Origin: Bombardia bombarda
Taxonomy: Eukaryota > Ascomycota > Sordariomycetes > Sordariales > Lasiosphaeriaceae
Assembly (NCBI GenBank): GCA_030512295.1
Contig: JAULSR010000002.1
Location: 9,610,001 to 9,674,000, forward strand
Length of the DNA: 64,000 bases
Direction: 5' to 3'
Shown here: in pieces, positions 1-13,450 of the stretch
Layout of the letters: every line of letters starts with the position of its first letter
Numbering within the stretch: position 1 is the first letter of the stretch
The notes under the pieces: model-generated
Seen by the model: only the letters and a program-made list of their open reading frames with translations
The model's database searches: none
What the model was told of the DNA's origin: nothing
Translations under genes and position numbers: made by a program

Positions 1-1862
1 CGAACTTTTTTCCCTTTTTAATTAAAAGGAAGTCGAAGTTTTTATTAAACGAAAGGTCTTTATATTTTAAAGGTACGACTTAGAGAAATATAAAAATATA
101 TATATTTTCAAATCGCGTATAATATAAAAGATTAAAAGTAAAGAAACGGACTTTTTATATAAGAAATCCCGGTTTATAATATAAAGCTATAACGATTAAA
201 GTAAAAAACTAATATTAATATAAAGCTTTATAATTTAATAAGCGAACTAACGGATTTTAATTGCCTTAGCACCCTCTTTAATTTAATAAAGAATAATATT
301 ATAAATTCGAAATATTATATAAATATATATATAATTTATAACGGCATTTTAATATACGATTTTAACTTACTTTCTTAAGTAAATTCGCTATAATTATTCG
401 AAAAGGATAATTATAAAGGTAATTAAGCCGTTATATAATATAGCTGAGGTAAGTATGTATTAGTAGGTAACTTATTTTAAGTATTATCGAAATTAATTAA
501 ATATAATTATATTAATTTATAATTTATATTTATTAATTATATTAAACGATTTAAAATATTTTATAGTTGTTAGTATATAAATTAATAATATAATCGGCCT
601 TAACGATTTAAATTTCGAAGTTTTAAAAAAAGAAATAATTAAAAAAATTAAATTTATAGTTAAATTAAAGTAAAAACTAACTTCGGTTAACCTATTTATA
701 TTTAACGGATGTATTTTAACTTTCCGAAAGGATAATATATTAGCTTTATAATAAAAAAAGCAAAGCGAAAAGCTTAAAATCGTAACTAATATTTAAAAAT
801 ATATTGAATAATAAGCACGCGGCGCGTATATCGTATCAATCTATTAACCTAAGGCTGTATTCGACTTATCGGCGGCAATATAGTATAAAAAACCTATAAA
901 AAAAAACGTTACTAAGATAAATAAATAAATTAAATAGTAAATGGAATATATCGACCAAAGTATTAATTACATCCCTTTCGACCTATATACGGCTAAATTA
1001 TTCGTTTACGTAAACGCTTTATTCGTTAATAATAAAAATTTAAATTTATAAATCGGATATATAATTTTCTTAACGAACGAAAAAACAAATAAAAGAAGCT
1101 TTATAATAATAGAAAATATAGTTTATTAATCATTAATTAAATGTAAGCGGATTATAAAAAACGTACTAACTTTAAAGATTTACGCGATAACTAATAGCGT
1201 TAATATAAGCATTTCCTTTAATATAACGATTAATATAATCCTAATTAAACTAAATATCCCGAGTATCCTTATAATTATCTATATTAACTCTTTCTCTTTA
1301 TACAAGTATTTAGTAAAGCTAGGTACTACGAAAGAGAAGCGGCTTATAATAAATATTATAAATATAAAATAAACATACGAGAAACAAAAAATCTTTAAAG
1401 TCCGTTGAATTAACGGCAACGATAACCCGGCCGATATAATAACGAAATTAATATTTAACTAATTTTTATAAGCCTTTATTAATAATAATACATTAAAGGT
1501 AGGAATTTAAACTTCCATAAAACGGAATAGGAAGAATAATAAATAATAAAGCCTTTAATAAAGGAAGAAGTTAGTCGTTGGAAAAAGTAAAAAATTACTA
1601 ATATCGGATTTACGATTAATTAAAAGCATATAGCCGTCAAGTTATAACAGCTATAATTGGTCGATAGGATAAAAGGTATGTAAAATAATAAGGATTAGTT
1701 ACGTATTTTAGGAACCCTTCCAAATACCACCCACTTCTTATCCCTATAATTCGTAATCCTTTTATATAAATAAGTAGATTAATATAATAATAATAACCTT
1801 TAATTAACCCGTTCTTTACAATTATTATAATAACTCGTACGAATAACTTTATTATTCTAATA
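1..1862 (+). mobile_element. Copia-type retrotransposon, RIPped 3' part (copy A)
   Basis: AT-rich, stop-riddled sequence whose plus-strand reading around 780-1450 still shows the Copia RNase H region: a PxAxFDLSxAIQY-like stretch, then KLGTTKEKRL, then WINGNxNPADxITK. The window cuts off the 5' part. It ends in a 261-bp LTR at 1602-1862. Positions 1-1860 are the inverted counterpart of 11670-10184 in copy B. Nearly all CpA/TpG sites have become TpA, as expected of RIP. It is dead as a coding element. Confidence 0.85.
1602..1862 (+). repeat. Copia 3' LTR (copy A)
   Basis: 261 bp, starting TATCGG (from TGTCGG) and ending TCTAATA (from TCTAACA). It matches, in inverted orientation, the LTRs at 10184-10444, 27265-27525 and 33111-33362, including the CCACCCACTT and GGTCGA blocks. 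Confidence 0.85.
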
Positions 1863-2334
1863 TTTTTATAAACGCTTATTTAAAAAGTAAAATAATAATT
1901 AATATTAAAATTAATAAACATTCTTTAATTTTTTAATAATAAAAAATAATAACGGCTTTCTTCGAAATATTCGCTAACTATTTTATAAATATTAATATAA
2001 TTATAAAAATATAAATAAAATTCGATAAATTTATTTAATTAAACGAGTTTTTTAAATTCGTTATTTTTTTTAAAAATTTAATATTTTAATTAATATTATA
2101 AATATAAACCCGTTTAATAAAATTATTTATTTTATATAAAAAGTTTTAATAAAAATATATAAGTTTTTAAGCTATAATTTTAATCCCCTAAGCGATAAAA
2201 ATTATAAAAGATAATATAATTACTTTATTAATTTAATAGCTAATAAAAAAAAGCTAAAAATTATTAATAAAATTAATAAAATTTAAATAATTAATAACTA
2301 TTAAAAATTTTTATTTTTAATTATTATAAACTTA
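1863..2334. other. AT-rich RIPped sequence, origin unknown
   Basis: About 470 bp of very AT-rich sequence between the Copia 3' LTR and an inverted Gypsy-2 LTR. The minus strand has a stretch of frame without recognisable domains. It is probably another decayed transposon that hosted one of its neighbours. I recognise no gene. Confidence 0.5.
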
Positions 2335-2727
2335 TGACGGGCTAAACCTTGGGTGCACTTTATAATAATTATAATTACACGCCGGAACTAACTATCCGTG
2401 TGCTTAAACTAAGGTTTTATCCTTAAGAAAGCTAATTAAAGTGTTAATTAAGATGCTAATTAAAGGGCTATTACGTGCTAGTGCTTTAGCGCTAAGGCGC
2501 TAGTACCCCACGAGCTATTTTACGCTTAGGAGCGAGCTAAGCCCGTAACACTACCCCCTGTCTGAAAAATAGGTCCCCTTACTGACGTAATCCCGAAGTT
2601 TACCCTATCTCCCGAAGTTTACCCTATTTCTTTTTATCGGTTAATTAAGTTTATCGTTTTTAATAATCCGCCTTTTTTTTAAGCTAGGGCGGGGGGTTAT
2701 ATTTTGGATATTCGTCGTAGAATTTAC
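2335..2727 (-). mobile_element. Gypsy-2 3' end (LTR plus tail), inverted fragment
   Basis: A 216-bp LTR at 2335-2550 (minus orientation, terminal GTAACA/TGACGGG) matches the LTRs at 29429-29644 and 30743-30958. It is followed by the sequence just upstream of the 3' LTR, including the doubled CCCGAAGTTTACCC motif. The fragment stops at the Gypsy-1 LTR at 2728. What lies beyond that LTR does not continue it. Confidence 0.8.
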
Positions 2728-2959
2728 TGTAAGAGAAGGCAGGTACGCCTGATCAAGGTGGTCACAATGAAGACAACTAAGCAGGCGAGCAATGAAGATA
2801 GTTAGAAAGGCGAGCAATAACTAGTATTAGCGTAAGACTTCAACCTGGCCCTCGCAACGGAAGGTGGGCGAGGGCCGCTGCTTATATACATAGTTGGTTT
2901 AACTGGCATGTGCTTAGGGATGCTTTGGCATGTGCTTGGGGATGTCCGATGTCCTTACA
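2728..2959 (-). repeat. Gypsy-1 solo LTR with discordant flanks
   Basis: 232 bp from TGTAAG to CTTACA, close to the unmutated LTR at 38355-38589 and only lightly changed. The five bases on either side (TTTAC, TTAAA) do not form a TSD. The left flank is inverted Gypsy-2 tail, while the right flank is Gypsy-2 reverse transcriptase in the forward direction. It looks like the product of recombination between LTRs rather than a simple solo LTR. Confidence 0.85.
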
Positions 2960-3997
2960 TTAAAAAACTAAAAAAAAGAGTTTATATTTATTAAAATTAT
3001 TGAAACGTTAATAATATTTTTCTAAAAAATAAGTACTTTTTTTCGTTAATACGTAAAACTTTAAATATAGTTTATAAAATTAAAATCTTTATTAAATTAA
3101 ATATTATAGTAATATTTAATAAAATTAAAATAACGGAAGGTTATAAATAGTTAATAGCTTTTATTACCCGTTTCGGCTTATACGAATTATTAATAACTTT
3201 TTTTAACCTTTAAAAAACACCGGTTATATTTTAATATTATATTAATAATATATTATATAAAGTATTTAATAATTATATAACTATATATTTAAATAATATT
3301 TTAATTTATTTTAATTTCGAAAAAAAGCGTATTTAATACGTATAAACGATATTAAAATAACTTTTAAAAATAAACTTATAAATCGACGTTAATAAATACG
3401 AATTTTATATTATATATATTAAATATTTAGATATTATTATTATTTTAAGAAGTATTAAAATAAAAAAAAAAAATTTAAAACTATAATCGATTAATTTCCA
3501 CCTATTATAAAGAAATAACTTTAATGTTTTTTAAAATTTATTAATTTTTATTAACGTTTTATTAAATAGTTTTTTAATATAACGAAATTATTTTATAATC
3601 TTATTAAAAAAAATATATTCTAAAAATAAACCTTAAATTATTAATAAATATTTAAATAATTTAAAAAAGCATTTTTTATAGTTTTAATATTAAAAGTTTA
3701 TAATTAGTTTAAACCTATAATAATCGAAGTAAATGTTTCGAATTAAGCTATAAAAAAAATCCTTTTATAAAAAAAAAACGACAACGTTTTTTATTTAATT
3801 ATATATTTTTTATTTAAATATTCCGCGTAAAAATATAATTATAATATTTATAATAAAGAATTATTAATTATTATTAAAATATTAAAAAAATAACGACCGG
3901 AGTTTAAAAGTACCCCAAAGCCTTTTAAGATTATTATTAATTATAAAAACTTTAAAACGTTTATTATTATAAAGTAACTAACTTTAAAATAAATACA

Positions 3998-6900
3998 TGT
4001 AAGGACATCCCTAAGCATATGCTAAAGCATTCCCAAGCATATGCCAGTTATTCTACTAACTGTGTATATAAGCAGCGGCCCTCGCCCACCTTCCGTTGCG
4101 AGGGCTAGGTTAAAGTCTTACGCTAATATTAGTTATTGCTCGCTTTCTTAATTATCTTTATCGCTCGCTTTCTTAGCTATCTTCATTGCTCGCTTACCTA
4201 GTTATCTTTTTTATGACCACCTTAATCAGGCGTACCTGCCTTCTCTTATAATTCTTTAACCTCTATATATTATACGGTAACGATCGAGCCGGTTACTATG
4301 GTAGGTAATAACCGCGGGAAAGGAAGAGCCACTCCTTAAGCTAGCCTATTACGGAGGACCGCTTTCGAAAACTTTAAGAATATCGATAGTTAGACTCCCG
4401 ATCACTAAGAAAAAGGAAAGTCCCTAACTATAAGAGCCTAACTAACGTTGGAACTCCTAGCTACCCCTTTTACTATAGATACCTAGCAATTTTAAGCTAT
4501 AATAATGCAAGCCATGGCTAGCGTTTTTATTAATTTTAGTAACTTCGGCGCTATTTTAGCTAATTTTAATAATTAAGGAGGGCCGTTTCGGCCGAAAAAC
4601 GACCGCCCCCCTACCTATACGGTTAATAAGCTAAAGGTTAATGCCTCTTTCTAAGATAAGGAGGATTAAATTTAAGCTATGGAATAAAGAAATACCACCC
4701 GCCAAAATCAACTTTAATAGCTTTAGGTTTAATGGGCTAGCACTTGGATAGAACCCGAGATATAATAGTAGTAGCGGGCCTATTAGAAGCAGCTTTATAA
4801 CGGAGATTTCGAATAAGTTATGTGGCGGGAATTTAAAAATTACGTTAATTCGAATTATTTCGGTAATAAATCTAGCGAGGTCTAGGCCTATAAGGATTGG
4901 TTGGTATATAGTTAATATAATAAATCTTTTTAGGAATTTTACTGGGAATGGGCTATATTGGTTCGACGTTTCCTTAAAATAAAGATCGATAGCACTTTTA
5001 TGGGTCGGGATTATTAAATTAAATTCGACTACTTTTATTATAATTAGTATACTAAGGCCGTCCCTGACGTTACTTTAATTAAGGACTATACCGAATGGTA
5101 CGAATGTATTTAGCTCGCTAGATTTTATTTACGGAACGGTAATAATTAAAATATTTATTATAAAAGGCTAGGCTTTCCTACCAGCCCTAGCGAATCCCGG
5201 AAACTGCCGCGTATTATAAAAGGAGCTTATTCGGAACTTCGTTACAATAAAGCCCGGATCCAACGTGGCGAATTCCGAGACTTACTTATAAAGGACTCCC
5301 TCCCTTCGTACGGACCCCCTCCTCACGCACCACTAACCACCCAAACGCTATCCCGTACGAAAGAGCTTATTATATGCTATAATTGTAGTAAATTAAGGCA
5401 TATACAACGCTAATATACCACCCCGCGCACTATAGTTACGCTAAGCTCGGACGCTTAGATTTAAAATATCGGGATTAAAGATAATAATAACCCTAGTAAT
5501 TTATATCCCGGCCCCTTTAATTCGGAGGATAATTCGGGAAATAAAAAATAATAAATAATAATTTTAATCGATTTATTTAAATTATTTATAAAAAAATAAA
5601 GCTAAGCCTTATTTTTATTATTTAAAGCAGCATTTATTTCCGACGCCGCGGCTAAAAAGCTACTTTATTAGCGGTAATTATTAATATTAATATAAGAGTA
5701 TAAGTTAATTATGTAAATTACCGGTTTTACCGAATATATTATATCCTTACTTTTTTAAAAGTTAAAAGTTTTAACTTACTGTAATTTATTAACCTTAACG
5801 ATAGCCGGATAAAAAATTATAGTATTTTTTACTTTACTTTTTAATTTATAAATTTATATAAAAACGCCCGTTTTATTTCCTAATTTTTTTACGGGGTTAA
5901 ACGGCCGAAAAAGTCCCTATTAATATTATAAAAAAACTTAAATATAAAATTTAAAAGTATAACTTTTTATATTACCTTTAATACCTTTGAATAAGGTTAT
6001 TATTCGAAAATTTTACCAAAAGAAATTACTTAAAACGTCTTTAATAGCGCTTCCGCCTTTATAACTATAATTTTTAACGTTATTATTAAATTTAAAAAAA
6101 GTTATATTAATATATTTAACGGTTTAAAACTAGAGTTAGGCCTAATACCTTTACCTTTAAAACTCGTTTATTATACGGCTATTTTTTCGAAATAAATAGT
6201 TCGAGAATTTAATACTTTTAAAAAAGTTAAATATTATATTAATTTAATAGAGGGATTTATATTATTATAAGGTTATATTTACTTATTTAATTAGGCTTAA
6301 TTTAATGAATTAATTTTTTATATCCGGGAAAACCTCGTTAACGGCCGGATTATAAAGAGTAATAGCTTTGTTAATGCTTTTATTATTTTTATTTTTAAAA
6401 AAAATAAAATTATACGTTTATGCGTAAATTATAAAAAATTAAATAGGATTATTATTAAAAACCGATATTTATTATTATTAATTAGCGACTTTATAAACCG
6501 TTTTATTAATACTTAGTTTTTTATTAAATTTAATTTAAAAGATATTTATTACCGGATTAAAATTTATAAAGTTAATTAATAAAAAACCGTTTTTAAAACT
6601 TATTATAAATAATTCGAATATATTATTATATTATTCGAATTAATTAATACGCCGGCTATTTTTTAAATTTATATTAATAAAGCTTTAATTAATTTAATAA
6701 ATATATTTTATATCATTTATTTTAATAATATTTTTATTTATTTCGCTATTTATAAAAAGTATATTTATTATATTTTAAAAGTTTTCGACCGCTTTAAATA
6801 AGTTTAGTTTTTTATTAAATAATCGAAATATTTTTTTTATTAAAATTAAATTAAATTCTTAAATTTTATTATTAGTTATTAAAGTATTTCAATAAATTTA

Positions 6901-9815
6901 AAGCGAATTAAAACTATTTAAAAATAGTTTATACCTTAATTAATTAAAAAAATATAAATTTTTTTCGGGTTCGTTAACTTTTACCGCCGGTTTATTTATA
7001 AGTATTTTAAAATTATTACTTTTATTATTACTTTATTAAAAAAAAAAGCGAACCTTTTTTAATAGCTATTAAAAGTTAATATCGTTTTCGAGCAATTTAA
7101 ATCGGTTTTTAGCTAAGCTGATTTCTTAATTTATTAGAAATTAAACCGTTAAACCCAAATCAAAACGGACGTTAATAATTAAACGATTTTAAAGATTTTT
7201 TTATAATTAATTAATTTATAATAATATTTAATAGCTTATTAATCGAAGAAACTTACTAATATTAAACTTTAATAAATTATTAATTAAAAAAAGTTTATTA
7301 TTATTATTAAATCTTTTAAATATTAAGGTTATTATTTAGGTAGTACCGATTAAAGGTTTTTAGTTTTAACCGATTATAAAGTATTTAAAGGGGTGATTAT
7401 AGCCCCGGCTTAAAACCTTAAAAACCGTTTAATTAAATAAATATATTGCTTATTTTTTTTTAATTTTAATATCAAACATCGGCCTGGGGCTATTAATTTT
7501 ACCGACCTTTTTTTTAAAAGATTTAATTATATAATAAAAAAAATCGTTTATAACGATATATTACTTATTTTAATTAAAAAGCTATAATTAATAATAGAAT
7601 TATTAATAATTATAAAAATAATTATAATTTAAATTAAAGTAAAAATATAAAAGAAGTTATACTTCCGGAAATATTGCCGAACGGTTAAATAAATTAAATA
7701 AGCTTTTTAACGTTTTCGAATTAAAAATATAGTTAGGGTTTCGATTATAATGCGTTTTATTTTCGGGGCTGCCGGACATATTACATTTAATAAAACGGAA
7801 CTTCGAAAAAGGAGCTATTAACGAGACGGATATACCCCGATGGAGGGGCTGGGACGCCGTATTAAAAAAGCTAGTATAAATTTATTAAAGTAAACGATTT
7901 TACTAGGGCGGTTAAAATAGAAAATTAAAAGGCAATTATAATAAAAAGCTTAAAGTATTAACCTATTAATCCTTTATATAATTACAATAAAAGTTTATAT
8001 CGGTAAAATAATTAAAGAATAAGATTTTAAGTATAAGTTTTATAAGTCGATTATTACTTTTTAAAAAGGGGATTTTAAATATAAAAACCGTATTAAGAAA
8101 GTGCTCGAGGGTTAAAGATACGCGGGTATTAAAGTTTAAAGTAAGTTAGGAAACGATAGCGTTAATAACGAAAGAGCCCTCCGTTATAAGGGTAAATTAA
8201 TGATTTTTGCCGCGCTTGTAATATATAAAGAGTTTGTACGTTTATATTACGATGATTTTAAAACCGGATATTTTAAAAGCTATAAAATAATAAATTTATT
8301 AAAACGAAAATTCTATTAGAAGAATTTAAATGCGGAAATATAAGCTTATATAAAATAATGTTAAATATACTTAAGTAATTAATAACCCCGACATAAGTTA
8401 TATAATAAATTTAACTTATTACCGTTATTTACTTAACCTTTTAAAAAAATTAACCTAAACTTTATTATTAAATTACTACCTTGTTAATATAAGGACTATA
8501 TTATAAATATTATCCTTATAATAATAAATCGGTTTATAAAAGTCGCGCTCTTTATTCTAATTATTATTATTATTATAATAGCCGAATTAGCTTAATTGCT
8601 TTATAAGTATATAAAATGCCGATTCGGCATATTAATAAGTATAGTTTCCGACTAAAATTCCTTATTAATTAATAAGTTTTAAATAAAAATTTTTAAAGCT
8701 TACTAAATTAAATAAAAGCTTTCTATAGTTTATTACCTATAAACCGATAGCTAATTAGAACGAACGTATTAAAACCTATAATATTATTTATAATACTTTG
8801 CTAATAAAAAAGCCTAATAAGCGCCACTATTCCTTAAAGCCAAGTTTGCATATAATAATAGCGTATATATAACTATTAGTATAAGTCCGTTCGAAGCGTT
8901 ATACGGCTACTACCTTCGAATAGCAAATTATGTACCTTCGGCATAGTTAAAAGTGTAAGGGGTTTATAAACGGTTAAATAAATTAACCTACTTGAGGGAA
9001 AAGATATACCACTACTAGTAGAAAGCTATAAATTCGTAGAAAAAGTATTACAACGTACGGTATTAGTAGATCGAGTTTAAAATAAAAAAGATAGTTGGAC
9101 TTTCTATATAGAACTTCCGTTTTAAAACCGGAAAGAAGCTAGTATTAAAATTTATTCGGGTTAAGGTTATCGAAAAGATTGGTATGTAGGTATATAAGAT
9201 CCGGCTACCGGCTAAATATACCCGATTTTATAATATTTTTCTTATTTCCTTATTAAAAAAGTAGTTAATAGTTAAAGGATAAAAAGTGCTATTATTATTA
9301 AAATTAGTTAAAGAAAAAGAAAAGTAGAAAGTGAAAAATATTATAAAATATAAAAATAAAGGAAAGTAAAGAAGGTTTTTAATTAAGTGGGTAGGATAGC
9401 CTGTTAAGTATAATATTTGGGAACCTAGGGAATACTTAGCTAACGCATAAAAGGTGCTTTAAAGATACGAGAAGAAAGCAAAACAAAGGTATAGGAAGTG
9501 GAACGATTAAAAGATAAAGGCTAGAAATCGACGAGGACGTTAACTTACGGGGGGGGGATAATTATAAAAACATCCCCAAGCATATACTAAAATATTTTTA
9601 AATATATATTAATTATTTTACTAATTATATATATAAGCAATAGCTTTCGCCTACCTTCCGTTGCAAGGGCTAGGTTAAAGTCTTACACTAATACTAATCA
9701 TTATTCGCCTTCTTAATTATTTTTATTGCTCGCTTTCTTAACTATCTTCATTACTCGCCTACCTAGTTATTTTCCTTATAACTACCTTAATTAAGCGTAT
9801 CTACCTTCTTTTATA
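3998..9815 (+). mobile_element. Gypsy-1 full-length copy, heavily RIPped
   Basis: 5818 bp with LTRs at 3998-4250 and 9563-9815 (253 bp each) and TSD ATACA (3993-3997) / ATATA (9816-9820), the difference being one C-to-T. It is collinear with the unmutated copy at 15404-21141 in opposite orientation: gag starts at 4298, with traces of the zinc knuckle near 5370, protease near 5640, RT near 6300-7000, integrase near 8200-8900 and chromodomain near 9310-9470. It is riddled with stops from C-to-T and G-to-A changes, although a few stretches (for example 5240-5340) are well preserved. Confidence 0.93.
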
Positions 9816-10183
9816 ATATATTAGTTTAAATTTTTATTTTAATTTAATTTTATTATTATTTATAAACCCGGAAAAGCGAATTACTACCTAAATATATTTA
9901 GCTATAAATTAAAAAATATTCCGGATAAAAACGATAATAAAAAACTATAAAATTGTATTCACTTTTTAATTAAATTAAAATAATTTAATAAAACTTTTTT
10001 AAAAAACTTTAACGAAAAAACTTTTAAAAATATAATAATTATAACTTATTATCGGGGGAATTTAACTTTTATATCGCTAATATTAATATTTTTAAATATT
10101 TAGATAATTTAATTGATAAAAGTTATAAAAAATTAATTTTTTTATAAAACGTTATTAAATATTTTATTATAAATTAAAATTTT

Positions 10184-10444
10184 TATTGGAATAATAAGGT
10201 TATTCGTACGAATTATTATAATAATTATAAAAAATAAGTTAGTTAAGGGTTGTTATTGTTATATTAATTTGCTTATTTATATAAAAGGATTACAAATTAC
10301 GGGGATAGGAAGTGGGTGGTATTTGGAAGGGTTCCTAGAACACGTGACTAATCCCCATTATTTTGTATACTTTTTATCCTGTCGACCAATTATAGCCGTT
10401 ATAGCCTAACGGCTATATGCTTTTAATTAATTATAAATCTAATA
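10184..10444 (-). repeat. Copia 3' LTR (copy B)
   Basis: 261 bp, same length as 27265-27525 and 1602-1862. It contains GGGGATAGGAAGTGGGTGG and the CGGCTATATGC block. It is more RIPped than its partner at 27265-27525. Confidence 0.87.
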
Positions 10445-11777
10445 CTAGCAATCTTTTACTTTTTTTAACGACTAACTTCCTCCTTTATTAAGGGCTTTAC
10501 TATTTGTTATCTTTTTTATTCTGCTTTACGGAAATTTAAATTCTTACCTTTAACGTATTGTTATTAATAAAAGCTTATAGGGACTAGTTAAGTATTAACT
10601 TCGTTATTGCGTCGGCTAGGTTATCGTTGCCGTTGATTTAACGGACTTTAAAGATTTCTTGCTTTTTGTATATTTACTTTATATTTATAATATTTATTAT
10701 AAGCCGCTTTTTTTTCGTAATACCTAGCTTTATTAAATATTTTAGTAACGTCTTCTTTTGTAGGTTTTTTATATTATATTGCTGTTAATAGGTCGAATGC
10801 GGCCTTAAGTTAATAAATCGATGCGATATACGCGCCGCGTGCTTATTATTCGATATATTCTTAAATATTAGTTATAATTTTAAGCTTTTTACTTTACTTT
10901 TTTTATTATAAAGCTAATATATTATTTTTTTAGAAAGTTAAAATATATCCGTTAAATGTAAGCGAGTTAGTTAAAATTAATTTTTATTTTGGTTTAGCTA
11001 TAAACTTAGTTTCTTTAATTATTTCTTTTTTTAAAGCTTTAAAATTTAAATCGTTAAAGTTAATCGTATCGTTAATTTATATATTAACGACTATAAAATG
11101 CTTTAAATCGTTTAATATAATTAATAGGTATAAATTATAAATTAATGTAATTATATTTAATCGGTTTTAATAATATTTAAAGTAAGTTATTTATTAATAC
11201 GTGCTTGCTTCGATTATATTATATAACGGTTTAATTACTTTTATAATTATCCTTTTTAAATAATTATAACGAATTTATTTAAAAAGGTAAGTTAAAATCG
11301 TACGTTAAAATACCGTTATAAATTATATATATATTTATATAATATTTTAGATTTATAATATTATTCTTTGTCGGATTAAAGAGGGTGCTAAGGTAATTAA
11401 AATCTATTAGTTTATTCGTTAGATTATAAGGTTTTACGTTAATATTAGTTTTTTATTTTAATCGTTATAACTTTATATTATAAGCCGGGATTTCTCGTAC
11501 GGGGAGTCCGTTTTTTTGCTTTTGATTTTTCGTATTATATACGATTTAAAGATACGTATACCCTTATGTTTCTCCGGGTCGTACCTTTAGAATATAAAGA
11601 CCTTTCGTTTAATAAAGGTTTCGACTTCCTTTTGATTAAAAAAGGAAAAAAGTTCGTTAGTTATTAAAATCTTCCTTTTTTAACGGAGTTAGACTATTAG
11701 ATTATAATTTTTAATCTTTTTCGTTATTAAGTAAGTTATTATAAAATTTATGCCTTTAATTATTATTATATTTATAT

Positions 11778-12016
11778 TATAAGCACTAGACCCAATTCGG
11801 GACACATGTGGCTGAGGCACATGTAGCTGAGGCACCAAGCTACATGATACGTGACGACCGCTGCACGTGACACTACGCTAGCTAGCTGCGACTAAAATAC
11901 GTTGCGAGCTTACGAGCTTCGTTCCCTCTTTCTTTTTCTTTTTTCTAGAGTAGAATCTTCGTTTAATAAAGCTTAATTCTGCCAGCCTAGCGATGCAGTA
12001 ATTATAAGCCGTAACA
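11778..12016 (+). repeat. Gypsy-3 5' LTR
   Basis: 239 bp, TATAAGCACTAGACCC (from TGTAAG) to GCCGTAACA. It carries a direct repeat CACATG(T)GGCTGAGG / CACATGTAGCTGAGG near 11804-11834. Confidence 0.88.
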
Positions 12017-12232
12017 CTATTTTACTCTCTCTTTAATTGCTAGCGAAGTAATTCAAAATATCATAAACTTTCATTTAACCAATTCATTTTGTTATATGCG
12101 AACGATAGTAAATAATCGCGTAAACCAAAAATAGAACCTGAGACCCGTTGCCCATACTGCCGAAGAAGGACTACGGCCTAGTAACGCGAAAGTCTTAACG
12201 CTTAACGAACGCGACGGAAAACTTAAAAAAAA

Positions 12233-13450
12233 TTGCCGAAGTCCAAACAAATCCGACAACCGGAAACAACGCCGAGCAGGAAATCATCGTTACGCCACCA
12301 AAAGACACAGAGCCGGAAAAGCCCGTCCCCGAAAAACAATAAAAACCTTTCGATATTAAGCCAAACGAACCGATTAAAAGCATCGAAGTCTTGTTTAAGG
12401 AAGAATTCGAGCAAGCGTCCGCCAACGAAAAATACGAATCGGCCTTAGAATCCGAGATTATAGCGCCGCCGTAGTCGCGCCTACCGGATCCAACCCACTC
12501 TTAAGATACTCCCACCGCCGTATTAAATAATATGGCGCCAAATAGAGAAAGTAATAATAATAGCCAAAGCGCCGAAGTATAAGAATTAAAGGATTAAATC
12601 TCCCAACTCGCAGCTTTCGTACAGAGCTTTACCAGTTAGAACTTTAATAACCGTAACGTTTTTTAAAGCGTTACCCCCGATATCAGCGCCTTTAGAACTA
12701 GCACTTTTAAGCTTACCGGCCTAGCCGCTAACCTAGCATTTAAGCCGTTCGGAATTAATTAAAACGCTTTTAACCCCGCTTACGATAAAACTATTTGCGA
12801 AAGTTGTTACGACTTAGGCAAGTTTAACAGTAAAGATAAGGACTTTAATTAGTGGATTATAATAATGGTTAGCAAGTTTTGCCGGGATTTAGAAACCTAT
12901 AAGGACGAGCGCGATCGTATGGAATACTTTTATAGCTAAATTATTAATTAAGCTTATAATATATTTAGCGGACGCTTTTTATTTACTGAGTTTCCTTATA
13001 CGAATATTACCGAAATAGTTGCCGTTATATAATTTATTTACTATAATAATAATTAAAATATTACCGCCCGTAAAAAGCTTAAGAATTTTAAGTATAACCT
13101 TACCGATAAAAATATAACGATTTATTAGTTTATCGTTAAAGTTAATAGTTTAATAAATAAAGCTAGAAAACCGAAGGATAAGTGTAAAAAAGTCCTTTTT
13201 AAATACGTCCTAATAAAGCTCGACCCCCGCTTACTCTATAACTTTAAAAACCCCGCTATTTTATATAAGGATTTCGCTAATACCGTAGCCGATATTGCTG
13301 TTAATTATTAAAATATTTATAAGGAAGCCCGCGAAATTAGGATGCGAAAGGTAGAGCGTTACAATTGTTTTATTAGCGCTAATTATACCGAACGTAAGAA
13401 AAAGTAACGTAAAAGACGTCGCATTAGTTAAAGAGTTAAAGAGAAGGAAA
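12233..13450 (+). pseudogene. Gypsy-3 gag remnant
   Basis: The longest open piece is 12233-12448; the frame then continues with many stops. Around 13340-13410 a CFISANYTERKKK-like segment suggests the basic end of gag. The lysine/proline-rich early part is typical of Ty3 gag. It follows the 5' LTR by about 200 bp. It is inactivated by RIP, and the exact start and end of the frame cannot be fixed. Confidence 0.55.

Noticed and set aside
2440..2515. Short near-repeats GTGCTAGTGC / GGCGCTAGTAC suggesting a CRISPR-like array
   Set aside because: They belong to the Gypsy-2 LTR and have no regular spacing; CRISPR arrays are not expected in fungi.
12223..12448. Overlapping open frames on both strands near 12195-12448
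   Set aside because: The minus-strand frames are shadows of the less-mutated start of Gypsy-3 gag.
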